NCBI GenBank assembly: GCA_945865635.1
Contig: CAMBEP010000001.1
Location: 105,837 to 169,836 of the forward strand
DNA: 64,000 nucleotides
Direction: 5' to 3'
Source: Candidatus Kuenenia stuttgartensis
GTDB lineage: Bacteria; Planctomycetota; Planctomycetia; Isosphaerales; Isosphaeraceae
Part shown: one piece after another, positions 35,668-44,630 of the stretch
Numbering within the stretch: the stretch's first letter is position 1
How the letters are laid out: every line of letters starts with the position of its first letter
Translations under genes and position numbers: made by a program
The notes under the pieces: generated by a model
Databases searched by the model: none
Told to the model about the DNA's origin: nothing
The model's input: the letters and a program-made list of their open reading frames with translations, nothing else

Positions 35668-37017
35668 TTAGTTCTCTCGCCTTAAAAACGATGGTCTTCG
35701 AATGGACTGACCCTTGATCGCAATTTCCATTGTCGGCCAGATCGAGTGCTTGGCCACCGTAATGCATTCAAAGCCGGCATCGTCGGTCACAATCGTATCC
35801 GCCACTCGGGCTGAGCCGACACTCACTTGCCAGGCCCAGGCAGAATTGGCGGGAATGACCGCCATGTTGGGAATGGTTGAGATCGACGGCAGTTCGCTCG
35901 CCGGACGACCCGCCGAGGCCAGCGACGACTCTCTTCCCCATTCGTCGGCAAAGCCATTTTTCACAAGGATTCGCCTGACCTTGGGAGCGATCGTGCTGAC
36001 CGACTCTTCAGGTCTCGTGAAAAATGTACCCGTGGTCTGCGCCATGGCGGCCACTTCAAAGTCGCGAGTCTGGTCTTGCGACGGTGGCCCAAAACTGACA
36101 CAACGCGTGAGCGAAACTTCAAGCCCATCCCTGCGGCCTGTGGCCGAGATCACGGCCCAAGTCGTGATCGCATGATTTTTAGGGGCCGACGACCGGTAAT
36201 GGCAAGCCCGATCATCAGCCAAAATCTGAATATGGACCGGCTGAATCCCCTCCCGCATCATTCGATGCACCAGTTGGGCCGCTACCCCCCGCTCCGTCTC
36301 CATCGGCTTGATCATCGCCGCTGTGGTTTCCACACACAGGGCAAGCATACGGCCCAGAAGGCGTATGGAGACCCGCTCGGCAGTCGACAACTGACGGCAA
36401 GCCCCATGAATAGCCGCTCGAAGGCTGGGCCGATCGTCAAGCTTCATGTCCCAGGCCACCTGCTTGCCAGCCACCAGATTTGCCAGCATTGATCCAGACC
36501 CATCGGCAAGCGGGAATTCCTTGAGCAGGAAGCCGAGACCAAAAAGCTCTTCCTCAAAAAGCCGGGCCGATTGGGTGGTATCGCAAATCACCATGCGATG
36601 AGTGGCTGTGAGATAGGCAAAGATCGGGTGCCGCCAAAGTTGCAGCCCCGGCGTGAGATCTGCCGACGCCGTGATCCAGGAAAGATGCTCAGGACGGCTC
36701 AAAATGATCCCATGCAACTGATTTTCAGACAATAATCGGCAGATCAACTGATGGCGACTGTCGATCACCAGACGGCGATCCACAAGCCCTGGATCCTGAT
36801 GATCCTTGACCGTCTCAACAGGCGGTGGGCCGGGCCGGTCTGTGGTCGATTCAGCCTGAATCGCATTAAGGGTCCGTTCCGTCACCATCAGGCTTTGGGC
36901 GAACTGGCCCCAGAGAATGGTGGAATCACTCAATTCGAGGTCGGTAGACACGGCCTTGGCCTCAGGCTCGACATGTATATGGGATTGCGGATTCAGGATG
37001 GGGGTGCAACCAGACAT
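35668..37017 (-). CDS. M24 (Xaa-Pro peptidase)-like protein, probably inactive
   Basis: 449 residues. The C-terminal half follows the pita-bread fold plan (KPMETERGVAAQLVHRMMREG, then ILADDRACHYRSSAP, then GRRDGLEVSLTRCVSFGP), as in a planctomycete/Firmicutes M24 subfamily. Normal M24 enzymes have metal-binding Asp, Asp, His, Glu, Glu. Here the second Asp of the DxxxxxxxSDxTR motif is Ser-Leu (VSLTR) and I see no clear His/Glu ligands, so it probably lacks peptidase activity. A longer N-terminal creatinase-like domain precedes. The start is not certain: an ATG about 44 codons in is possible. The upstream gene is divergent. Confidence 0.65.
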   Translation of the reverse strand: MSGCTPILNPQSHIHVEPEAKAVSTDLELSDSTILWGQFAQSLMVTERTLNAIQAESTTDRPGPPPVETVKDHQDPGLVDRRLVIDSRHQLICRLLSENQLHGIILSRPEHLSWITASADLTPGLQLWRHPIFAYLTATHRMVICDTTQSARLFEEELFGLGFLLKEFPLADGSGSMLANLVAGKQVAWDMKLDDRPSLRAAIHGACRQLSTAERVSIRLLGRMLALCVETTAAMIKPMETERGVAAQLVHRMMREGIQPVHIQILADDRACHYRSSAPKNHAITTWAVISATGRRDGLEVSLTRCVSFGPPSQDQTRDFEVAAMAQTTGTFFTRPEESVSTIAPKVRRILVKNGFADEWGRESSLASAGRPASELPSISTIPNMAVIPANSAWAWQVSVGSARVADTIVTDDAGFECITVAKHSIWPTMEIAIKGQSIRRPSFLRREN

Positions 37018-37497
37018 TCCGTTCGCAAGTGCAGTTCAGAAATGGAAATCCATGATGATTGTTCCACCGAAATTGGCGTTAATCAAGCCAGAGACCAGAA
37101 AAAGTTGAACTTTCAAGTCCTATCCAGTCGCTTTGCTCGCCCTGTTTCAATCCTAAGCCCATCATGTGGCTTCAGATTGAGTCATTTTGATAACAAATGT
37201 GCGACTTTGGGCAGATCGATACCGATTGGATTGATGCATTTTTACCACACGGGTACCTGGCATTTCTTAGCGGCCGACCATTAGGAAAGCCCAAGTGACC
37301 AATCCGTTTCTGCAGGACATAACATGCTTAAAAACAATGGTTTGAAATCAATAATCGATCGATTTTCCATTCAATAACGAGTAAATCCAGAAAAAATTTC
37401 AGAAATTGGTGGCCATTACAAAACACTCTATATTAGAATAATTCCAATCCTATCAGGACTATCGCACCTTGTTATATCCAGAGATCCAGAGCACCTC
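37018..37497. other. Intergenic region between divergent genes
   Basis: 480 bases, AT-rich towards its right end (37330-37490), where the promoter of the PEP-CTERM gene probably lies. No other feature seen. Confidence 0.45.
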
Positions 37498-38235
37498 ATG
37501 AATAGCACATCCCAGATCCGTTCAAGAAGACTACTCACAATTCTTGCAGGCACAGGAACCGTAGGTATGGTGTCGCAGGACGCCGACGCCGCAGATCTTT
37601 TCTATTCTGGAATTTTGACCACAAACAACGTGGTTGGCTGGGCGAACAATGTGGCCCTATCCACAGACCCATTCAATCTGACCATACAGGGTTTAGCGGG
37701 TGGGAAGATTACCAAAAGTGCCAGTTCCACTTTCGCAGGCGTAGTGATTGCTCAAGTCGATGCCAATGGTTATTTTCGGGTCGCGACTTCGACTCGTAAA
37801 ATCAATACAAACTCACTCTTCACGGCTGCAAAACTGAATGCAGCGGGCAAAACTTGGGCCACGGCGGCGACCAAGACAAAAAATTACGGGAAAATTGGTT
37901 TGTTAAACCCAGCAGGCAATGTTGGGCCATCGTTGACAAATCAACAGTCTTATCTTCTTTTCGAGTTCAAAGATTCCACCGCTGGCAATGGAATGCGTTA
38001 TGGCTGGATTGATGCGACGATCAACAATAACGGGAATAATGCCAATAGAAACGTGAATGTGACCATCAATAGCTATGCCTGGGGCGCGGTCGACCAAAAG
38101 CTGGGTGCTGGAGTGATTCCACAACCTGTACCTGAGCCATCCACCCTTGTAACGTCCGGCATCGCAGCTCTTGCAGGCGGTGCCGTCGCCCTGCGCCGCT
38201 GGCGCCGCGAACGCAAGCAGGACGCCGTCGCCTGA
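37498..38235 (+). CDS. PEP-CTERM exported protein of unknown function
   Basis: 245 residues. The N-terminus (RSRRLLTILAGTGTVGMVSQDADA) is a twin-Arg-like or Sec signal. The mature part is beta-rich, with many Asn, Thr and Ala residues. The C-terminus VPEPSTLVTSGIAALAGGAVALRRWRRERK has the PEP box, a short membrane helix and a basic tail. I do not recognise the central domain. A terminator directly follows. Confidence 0.75.
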   Translation: MNSTSQIRSRRLLTILAGTGTVGMVSQDADAADLFYSGILTTNNVVGWANNVALSTDPFNLTIQGLAGGKITKSASSTFAGVVIAQVDANGYFRVATSTRKINTNSLFTAAKLNAAGKTWATAATKTKNYGKIGLLNPAGNVGPSLTNQQSYLLFEFKDSTAGNGMRYGWIDATINNNGNNANRNVNVTINSYAWGAVDQKLGAGVIPQPVPEPSTLVTSGIAALAGGAVALRRWRRERKQDAVA

Positions 38236-38259
38236 TTCCCTCACGATACAAGTTTTCCT

Positions 38260-38290
38260 AAAAGCCCAGAATCTTGATTCTGGGCTTTTT
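38260..38290 (+). terminator. Rho-independent terminator of the second PEP-CTERM gene
   Basis: AAAAGCCCAGAATC/GATTCTGGGCTTTTT forms a perfect stem followed by a T-run, 24 bases after the stop. Confidence 0.9.
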
Positions 38291-38652
38291 CTATTGAATT
38301 AATCACTCTCTCGCTAGAGTGGACCGCAATAAGATTTGTAACATCTTCATGAATCGCCAGTTTCGGAACATTCAAACGCACTCTGGTGTAACACGTTTTC
38401 CGCCGTGTTTCCAAATCCGGGACGCATATCCAGGTGCGATTCTGATCAGGTCGTTGCTCTCTGCAGCGGCATCTCTTCTCCAAGGTGCGGATTTTAGACC
38501 ACTTGGCCCTTGCATACGGAATGATTTCTTGGCTAAATAAGGTTCATCTACGCATCTCGATCATCGCCATTCCGGCTCGGTTTTGCTGGTCCGAGATGTC
38601 CTTTCGAGAATTCATCGCAACAACCAGCGAAGCAAATCAGGGAGCATAAAAA
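38291..38652. other. Intergenic region before the Gfo/Idh/MocA gene
   Basis: About 360 bases with no convincing gene. It presumably carries the promoter of the oxidoreductase gene. Confidence 0.4.
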
Positions 38653-39813
38653 ATGGCCAGATCCAAGATGAAGGTCGGTATGGTGGGCGGCGGCGGTCCA
38701 GGGAACTTCTTCGGCAAGCCGCATCGTACGGCGATTTTGATGGACAATTCCGCTGAGCTCACAGCCGGTGCTTTGCGTTCCAAGCCTGAAGAATCCATCG
38801 AGTCCGCCAACGAGCTTTTCTTCACACGCGGTTATGGCGACTGGAAAAGCATGATGGAAGGCGAGGCCGCCCGGGCTGCTGGCGATCGTATGGACTATGT
38901 GACGATTGTCACACCCAATCACGAACACGCAGGCCCTGCTCTGGCGGCGGCTGAAAAGGGCTTCGGAGTGCTCTGCGAAAAGCCGCTCACACTCACCCTG
39001 GATGAGGCCCGAAAAGTGCACGAAGTGGCCAAGGCCAACAACACACCTTTCACAGTGGCTTACACCTATACCGGCTATCCCATGGTCATGCTGGCCCGCG
39101 AAATGGTCCAAGGCGGCACAATTGGCGAAGTGCGCAAGGTCGAAGCCTGGTATCCACAAGGCTGGCTGGCCACCAAACTGGAAGAGTCGGGCCAGCAGCA
39201 AGCGGCTTGGCGAGTCGATCCAAAGCGATCAGGCGCATCAGGTTGTGGTGGCGATATTGGCACACATGCCTATGAGTTTATCCGATTCGTTGCAGGCCTC
39301 TCGGCCGTGAGCGTTTCCGCCAGACTCAAAGCCTTTGTCCCAGGCCGCTCGCTGGATGATGACTTTACCGTTCTGGCCGAGCTTAACAACGGAGCAATCG
39401 CAACCATCGCGGCAAGCCAGATCACCATCGGGGCCCAAAATGACAATGGGTTTCGTATCAGTGGTACCAAGGGAACCATTGAGTGGTCCAACACGGATCA
39501 CACCAATCTGAAGCATTACTCTGGCGGTCAGCCGCTGCACATCTATCGCTTGGGCGCAGAATACGACTACTTCCCCGAGTCGATTAAGCCCTATCTGCGC
39601 ACCCCGTCTGGACACCCCGAAGGCTTTCACGAAGCTTTGGCCAATCTCCATCGCTCCCTGGAATGGACAATTCGGGCCCGACGTGGCGAGCAGTGCCCCA
39701 AGCCGTTTGCGCACCCAGGTATCGCCGATGGTGTAGCCGGCATGGCCTTTATCGAGGCCTGTGTGGCCAGCTCGGCCAAGCAAGGCGTCTGGCACGAAGT
39801 CCCGCCCGTCTGA
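38653..39813 (+). CDS. Gfo/Idh/MocA family oxidoreductase
   Basis: 386 residues. Rossmann nucleotide-binding domain at the N-terminus (MVGGGGPGNFFG...HRTAILMD), then CEKPLTLTLDEARKV with the conserved EKP, and in the second domain GGDIGTHAYEFIRFVAG with the likely catalytic His and Asp. These NAD(P)-dependent enzymes act on sugars, inositols or related compounds. The substrate is not known here. No signal peptide is present. GGGAGC lies upstream of the ATG. A terminator follows, so it is probably monocistronic. Confidence 0.9.
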   Translation: MARSKMKVGMVGGGGPGNFFGKPHRTAILMDNSAELTAGALRSKPEESIESANELFFTRGYGDWKSMMEGEAARAAGDRMDYVTIVTPNHEHAGPALAAAEKGFGVLCEKPLTLTLDEARKVHEVAKANNTPFTVAYTYTGYPMVMLAREMVQGGTIGEVRKVEAWYPQGWLATKLEESGQQQAAWRVDPKRSGASGCGGDIGTHAYEFIRFVAGLSAVSVSARLKAFVPGRSLDDDFTVLAELNNGAIATIAASQITIGAQNDNGFRISGTKGTIEWSNTDHTNLKHYSGGQPLHIYRLGAEYDYFPESIKPYLRTPSGHPEGFHEALANLHRSLEWTIRARRGEQCPKPFAHPGIADGVAGMAFIEACVASSAKQGVWHEVPPV

Positions 39814-39846
39814 TGGATTGACTGTCATCTCTGAATCCAAAAAAAC

Positions 39847-39891
39847 AGGGCTGAACGTGGTCGTCTCTCAAGAGCCACGCTTAGCCCTTTT
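39847..39891 (+). terminator. Terminator of the Gfo/Idh/MocA gene
   Basis: AGGGCT/AGCCCT and CGTGG/CCACG pair in one hairpin with a small internal loop, followed by TTTT. It lies 33 bases after the stop. Confidence 0.7.
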
Positions 39892-39926
39892 CGCCCCAAA
39901 AAATGAATTCCAGAGGACTGCAAGCC

Positions 39927-40442
39927 ATGTCAAAAGATTCCGGCAAAGAGCCACTGGTTCGATTCAGTGTGGCCGTTGGCGGCGAGCTTCTTGAGCGGTT
40001 TGATGATTATTGCCACCTTCACCGCTATGCCAACCGCAGCGAAGCGGTTCGTGGCTTGATGCGATCTGCACTGATTGCCGAAACGGTCGCTTCCGACAAT
40101 CAGCCTGCCATGGGTGTCGTCACTCTAATCTACGACCATCATGCAGGCCAGATCGGCGAACGCCTCACCGAACTTCAGCATGATCATCTTGAAAAAGTCG
40201 TCACCACGACTCACGTTCATCTCGATCACAGTCGCTGCCTCGAAGTGATTTTGCTCAGGGGCCGAGCCCGCGAAGTCCGACTATTAGCCGATAGCCTGAT
40301 CGGAACCAAAGGCGTGGAAATGGGCAAGCTGGTTCTCGCAGGCGCTAATCCGCCCGAAGCAAGCCCAATTCATGAACACGATCATGATCATCCACACCCG
40401 CATTCGCATGGTTCAGCAAAGCACAAGCCCAGGAAACAATGA
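39927..40442 (+). CDS. nikR: Nickel-responsive transcriptional regulator NikR
   Basis: 171 residues from ATG 39927 (AGAGGA upstream); an in-frame ATG at 39903 is less well placed. The N-terminus is a ribbon-helix-helix DNA-binding domain (RFSVAVGGELLERFDDYC). The C-terminal ACT-like domain carries the exact nickel ligand spacing H85, H96, H98 and C104 (E. coli NikR H76, H87, H89, C95). Beyond about 145 it has a His/Asp-rich tail (HEHDHDHPHPHSHG) that could bind extra metal. It normally represses nickel uptake genes, but none are in this window. Its stop overlaps the start of a Rieske gene. Confidence 0.93.
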   Translation: MSKDSGKEPLVRFSVAVGGELLERFDDYCHLHRYANRSEAVRGLMRSALIAETVASDNQPAMGVVTLIYDHHAGQIGERLTELQHDHLEKVVTTTHVHLDHSRCLEVILLRGRAREVRLLADSLIGTKGVEMGKLVLAGANPPEASPIHEHDHDHPHPHSHGSAKHKPRKQ

Positions 40443-40858
40443 CTCAGCAGCAATTCGATTTCTGCGATGAAGCAGAATCAAGCCACTGGCACCCTTCTGC
40501 CCATATCCAGGAAATCCCAGAAGGACGCGGCCTTTCCTGCGAAGTCGCAGGCACTCGCCTGGCCTTGTTTTTCCTCAACGGACAATTGGAAATCCTCGAA
40601 GGCCGGTGTCCGCATGCCAATGCACCACTGGGCCGGGGATGGATCGAGGGCGATCAAGTCATCTGCCCACTGCATCGCTGGAAGTTTGATATCAGAACCG
40701 GACAATGCCTGACGAATCCTCAGAAATCAGTCCGGCATTTTCCGGGCCGAGTGGATGAGAATGGAATCATCTGGGTAGATTTATCGGAAGCCGAAACTTT
40801 AAGCGGTTCTAAGGGTTCTGACCCACCCCATGATTTTGATAATCCTTCAGACAATTGA
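40439..40858 (+). CDS. Small Rieske [2Fe-2S] protein (NirD/ferredoxin type)
   Basis: 139 residues. The Rieske cluster ligands are C57 and H59 (RCPHANAPLG) and C76 and H79 (ICPLHRWKFD). The short length, without a membrane helix or catalytic domain, fits a NirD-type or dioxygenase-ferredoxin-type protein that shuttles electrons in the cytoplasm. Its ATG overlaps the nikR stop (ATGA), so the two are translationally coupled. Its partner is unknown. Confidence 0.9.
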   Translation: MTQQQFDFCDEAESSHWHPSAHIQEIPEGRGLSCEVAGTRLALFFLNGQLEILEGRCPHANAPLGRGWIEGDQVICPLHRWKFDIRTGQCLTNPQKSVRHFPGRVDENGIIWVDLSEAETLSGSKGSDPPHDFDNPSDN

Positions 40859-40957
40859 CTTCCAATATTAAGATGCGACAATAAGCATAAATACTGAATA
40901 AGATTCAGTTCCCGAAAATGCAACCAGATATCCCATAAGCAGAAGAGCAAGGTCTTT

Positions 40958-42367
40958 ATGCCCATCAGGAGAAATCTTAAAAGAATCGTCTTGATGGAAT
41001 TTCTGGAAGATCGTTCGTTAATGACAGTAGTTTCAACACCTGGTCCGTTGTGCGAGCCTACAATTTTAAACTCGGCAGTGATTCATTTATCAGACACCAA
41101 GCTTGCACCGCAGGCCATGGCGGCGATTTATCAAGCTGGAGCCTATCTAGACGGCTCATATGACGCCCAGACCTGGGGCATTGTTTTTCGCCCTGAGGTT
41201 TCGCGTGACAGCATTTTGAAATCATGGGAGAATTCCGGCTGGCTGGCATCCTCCCAAACCGATTCAGAAATTCATGCCTCAGCTCTACCTGTCAACGACC
41301 CCATGGCCACGTCCCAATGGGCCATTGCGGGTGTTAATACAGCTTCGGTCAATGCATCAGCGGCGTGGAGCCGTAGTGTCGGTCAGGGTGTGATTGTCGC
41401 TGTGATCGACAGTGGAATTGACTTGCAGCATCCCGAACTTCAAGGCCAGTTGTGGGTGAATCCGGGCGAAGTGGCTGGCAATCGTCGGGATGACGACCGG
41501 GATGGATTTATTGACGATACCTTCGGCGCCAATTTCATCACCAATAGTGGCAATGTCCAGGATGACGCCGGTCACGGTACACACGTTTCAGGAGTAATTG
41601 CGGCTGCTGCCAATAATAACATCGGCGGAGTCGGGCTTGCGCCTGGCTCGAAGATCATGGCACTTAAAGTGCTTGATAAATTCGGCAACGGCTCGCTGAA
41701 TGCGGCTACAAATGCAATTTATTACGCCGTGAATCATGGTGCGAAGGTGATTAATGCAAGCTGGACAATGGGCATGGGGTCGCCCTCATTGCAGACGGCC
41801 ATGGCCTATGCCGCCAGCCATAATGTTGTATTTGTGACCGCTGCCGGCAATGAATCTGTCAATAACGACATCATCCCAAGCTATCCGGGAAGCTATCGGT
41901 TTTCAAATGTTCTGACCGTAGGTGCCGTTGATTCCGCTGGTCATCTCGCAAGCTTCTCAAATTATGGCCCAAGCAGTGTTGATGTTGCAGCTCCCGGGGT
42001 TGCAATCCTCTCGACGATCCTTGGTTCTTATGACACATGGGACGGCACAAGCATGGCCGCTCCCTATGTCACTGCGACAGCCGCACTAATCGCCAGTTTG
42101 AGACCGGATTATTCCGCCCAACAGATTGTAGACCAGATTAAGGCCACAGCGCATCGATCTACCGAACTGGCTGGCAAAATCGCATGTGCTGGCTATCTTG
42201 ACTCCGGAGCTGCAACCAACCTGCCGGCTTACAGCCCGCCAACTACGGTAATACCACCTTCTACAACAGTCACAACCGTGAAATCGACAAGCCCATTCGT
42301 CCAAAAGCCCGCCTGGCCGTTTCGTAAGCCGTTTCCCATAAAACGGACCCCGGTAAGGAAGAAGTGA
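40958..42367 (+). CDS. Subtilase (S8) with planctomycete extracellular-export motif
   Basis: 469 residues. The N-terminus has the planctomycete motif of basic residues followed by LMEFLEDRSLMTV (the LEDR-type extracellular signal) rather than a standard signal peptide. The S8 domain has the catalytic triad D151 (VIDSGID), H206 (GHGTHVSG) and S365 (GTSMAAP), plus AAGNE for the oxyanion Asn. The C-terminal 50 residues are Pro/Thr/Lys-rich, like a linker or wall-interaction tail. Probably a secreted or cell-surface protease. Repeat copy B lies directly after it. Confidence 0.93.
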   Translation: MPIRRNLKRIVLMEFLEDRSLMTVVSTPGPLCEPTILNSAVIHLSDTKLAPQAMAAIYQAGAYLDGSYDAQTWGIVFRPEVSRDSILKSWENSGWLASSQTDSEIHASALPVNDPMATSQWAIAGVNTASVNASAAWSRSVGQGVIVAVIDSGIDLQHPELQGQLWVNPGEVAGNRRDDDRDGFIDDTFGANFITNSGNVQDDAGHGTHVSGVIAAAANNNIGGVGLAPGSKIMALKVLDKFGNGSLNAATNAIYYAVNHGAKVINASWTMGMGSPSLQTAMAYAASHNVVFVTAAGNESVNNDIIPSYPGSYRFSNVLTVGAVDSAGHLASFSNYGPSSVDVAAPGVAILSTILGSYDTWDGTSMAAPYVTATAALIASLRPDYSAQQIVDQIKATAHRSTELAGKIACAGYLDSGAATNLPAYSPPTTVIPPSTTVTTVKSTSPFVQKPAWPFRKPFPIKRTPVRKK

Positions 42368-42426
42368 CCGGAAATACAATGAGCCCAACGATTGATTATG
42401 ATACTCTTCGCGACCATGAATGACAC

Positions 42427-42640
42427 TTTTTGATCTCGACGATGCCGGAGGCATCGCAGCCAGTAGCCGGTGGTTGAGGAGCGTCAGCGACGACACCACC
42501 GGACGACAACGCGGCATAAGGTCTTGCACCCCTGCCGGGGTCCCAGCAGCTTTTACCCCCATCTCATAACCGGAAGGTGTCGCTTCGCTCAACCACCGGC
42601 TACTTGCTTTGATGCCTCCGGCATCATTCTGATACGATGT
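42427..42640. repeat. Structured inverted-repeat element, copy B
   Basis: Core 42441-42625 (185 bases) with ends GATGCCGGAGGCATC and its reverse complement, the inner pair CAGTAGCCGGTGGTTGAG / CTCAACCACCGGCTAC, and a central hairpin CACCCCTGCCGGGGT. It is very close in sequence to copy C in reverse complement and more diverged from copy A. The flanking TTTTTGATC is a decayed form of the TTTTGATCAAAA palindrome next to copies A and C. It lies between the convergent stops at 42367 and 42699. Confidence 0.9.
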
Positions 42641-42698
42641 ATCATGTGTGGCCGCGACAACTATAATCCATGAGATTGAAATCGGAAAAGATCCAAAC

Positions 42699-43529
42699 TT
42701 AACTCATTGTATCTTCCGATTCGCTGCGATCCGACCGATACCAGCTCCTTAATAATTCCATGGTTGCCATTTCGGTCAGGCTTTCAAGGTCGGGATAAAC
42801 CGGAATCTCGCCACCCTTTCGACCAAGATAAATCAACGACGATTCCGGCAGAAAGGCATTGTCAGCCCCGGCAGCAAGCCATCGCAACAGACGTGGAAAG
42901 TTCTCCGTAGCCGTTTCGGCAAGATGCTCGCCTAGAATCTCATAGCGCAACTTCTCTTCCGATAATCGAAAAACGCCGTGCGGCCGCTTCCGCCAAATAA
43001 TGGCTTCGCCTTTGGGGGCGATTGGGGAATGAACAATCCGATCCTTGCGATTCAGCGCACCACCGCCCAATATGCGCCTCACACCACGCGCAGCCCCTGC
43101 CACAATACCCGGCGGGTAATATTCAGTCACCACAGCCGGCAATTCCAGCTTCGCGGCAGCGATCATCCCAATCTGATTCCAAGGCAGAAAATTGATGGTC
43201 TGCTTGTGAATGACATCACAAATATTCAGGCCGCCTGGCGTCAAATTGAATTCATGAACCGATTTCGGCCGACTCAGGTCGGGAAACGACTCTTGAGATC
43301 GCGCCTCAGCAGGCAATTGAAATTCAAATAACGAATTCAGGACCCGCTTGCACTGGCCAGCATCATAAAGACCCGGCAAAATGCCGGGCATGTGGGCCAC
43401 CAATCGCTGCGCATCAAGCGGATGGATCGCCAATTCGCGGGCCATCATGATCCGAACCGGCTCGGTCTCAACCGGTTCTTGAAAGACCACGAGTCGATAT
43501 TTCAAATTGCTTGCGGAACCCGTTTCCAT
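42699..43529 (-). CDS. Conserved protein of unknown function, L7/L12- or ClpS-like start
   Basis: 276 residues, no signal peptide or membrane segment. The first 80 residues (RLVVFQEPVETEPVRIMMARELAIHPLDAQRLVAHMPGILPG) recall the L7/L12 C-terminal or ClpS fold, in which a small alpha/beta domain binds partners. The remaining 190 residues contain no domain I recognise; IIWRKRPHGVFRLSEEKLRYEILGEH and the C-terminal acidic tail are notable. It follows the ABC ATPase gene by 59 bases on the same strand, so it belongs to that run of genes. Function unknown. Confidence 0.65.
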   Translation of the reverse strand: METGSASNLKYRLVVFQEPVETEPVRIMMARELAIHPLDAQRLVAHMPGILPGLYDAGQCKRVLNSLFEFQLPAEARSQESFPDLSRPKSVHEFNLTPGGLNICDVIHKQTINFLPWNQIGMIAAAKLELPAVVTEYYPPGIVAGAARGVRRILGGGALNRKDRIVHSPIAPKGEAIIWRKRPHGVFRLSEEKLRYEILGEHLAETATENFPRLLRWLAAGADNAFLPESSLIYLGRKGGEIPVYPDLESLTEMATMELLRSWYRSDRSESEDTMS

Positions 43530-43588
43530 GACGCACCTATTTTCATTAAATCGGAGATGCCGGAATCGCTTTGCAAAGGGATTCTGGA

Positions 43589-44572
43589 TTAACTCGTAAT
43601 CCCCTTCGTAAGGTGCATGAATGCGGTTTCCAGATTGATCTCTTCTTCCTTGAACAGCATCAGCTCAAAACCTTCTTCAATCAAATTCTGGGCCAGGGCA
43701 GAGTGCCGAATATCAGGTCTCTTCAACTTGACAATCAAAACCCCACCTCGTAGGTCGACCGTCTCGACTTCCTCGCGAGAGATCAACAAATCTGCGGCCT
43801 CATGTTGCGGGCGACCTGCCACCTGAATGTGCAAAATACGTTCGGTTCGTGCCTGTGTCATGACATCTTCGACCGTGCCATTGACGATCAATTGGCCCTG
43901 CTCAATAATCCCGATCTTATTACAGATGTCAGCCAATTCCGGTAAGATATGGCTTGAAACCAGAATGGTTTTACCCATCGAACGGAGCTGTTTGAGCAAA
44001 GCACGAATTTCAATCCGGGCACGCGGATCCAAGCCCGACGCCGGTTCGTCAAGCAGTAAGACCTGTGGGTTATGCAGCAAGACTCGCGCCAGGCCCAGTC
44101 GCTGGGTCATCCCGCGAGAAAGCGATGTGACCAAAGCGTCGCGTTTATAGGTTAAATCCACAAGCTCAAGCACTTCTGCACAAATCTTGCGCCGGGCCTC
44201 GCCCTTGATACGATACGCCGATGCAAAAAATTCGAGATATTCAATCACTTTCATGTCGTCATATACGCCGAAGAAGTCTGGCATATAGCCAATCATCCGG
44301 CGAATTTCTTTTGGCGCGTTGTAAATTGAGTGACCACAAACATAGGCCTCACCACGTGTCGGGTTGAGAAGTGTGGCCAAAATACGCATGGTCGTCGTCT
44401 TGCCAGCACCGTTAGGTCCAATAAACCCATAGACATCGCCGCGATAAAGTGTCAGATCCAAATCTTTCAATGCGAAAAGCTGGCCATATTGCTTGGTCAG
44501 ACCATGCGTTTCGATCATCGGAGAATCGGCCGACAAGTTCGGTGCTGATTGCATTTCCATCGCAGTACTCAT
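43589..44572 (-). CDS. ABC-type multidrug/ABC-2 exporter ATP-binding protein
   Basis: 327 residues from ATG 44572, the natural start; the frame is open upstream but without family similarity. ABC signatures: Walker A GPNGAGKTTT, Q-loop MIGYMPDFFGVYDD, signature LSRGMTQRLGLARVL, Walker B VLLLDEPASGLDPRA, H-loop SSHIL. The C-terminal extension (about 235-327) is an ABC-2/NatA-type tail. It follows the 767-residue membrane protein gene by 58 bases. No ABC-2 permease is encoded next to it, so the transporter's channel subunit is elsewhere or is the membrane protein upstream. Confidence 0.9.
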   Translation of the reverse strand: MSTAMEMQSAPNLSADSPMIETHGLTKQYGQLFALKDLDLTLYRGDVYGFIGPNGAGKTTTMRILATLLNPTRGEAYVCGHSIYNAPKEIRRMIGYMPDFFGVYDDMKVIEYLEFFASAYRIKGEARRKICAEVLELVDLTYKRDALVTSLSRGMTQRLGLARVLLHNPQVLLLDEPASGLDPRARIEIRALLKQLRSMGKTILVSSHILPELADICNKIGIIEQGQLIVNGTVEDVMTQARTERILHIQVAGRPQHEAADLLISREEVETVDLRGGVLIVKLKRPDIRHSALAQNLIEEGFELMLFKEEEINLETAFMHLTKGITS

Positions 44573-44630
44573 GATTCTCAATCTCGCTCTTTGCAGACTA
44601 TTTTCAGAAGGTGTTTGTATTCGACACGGA

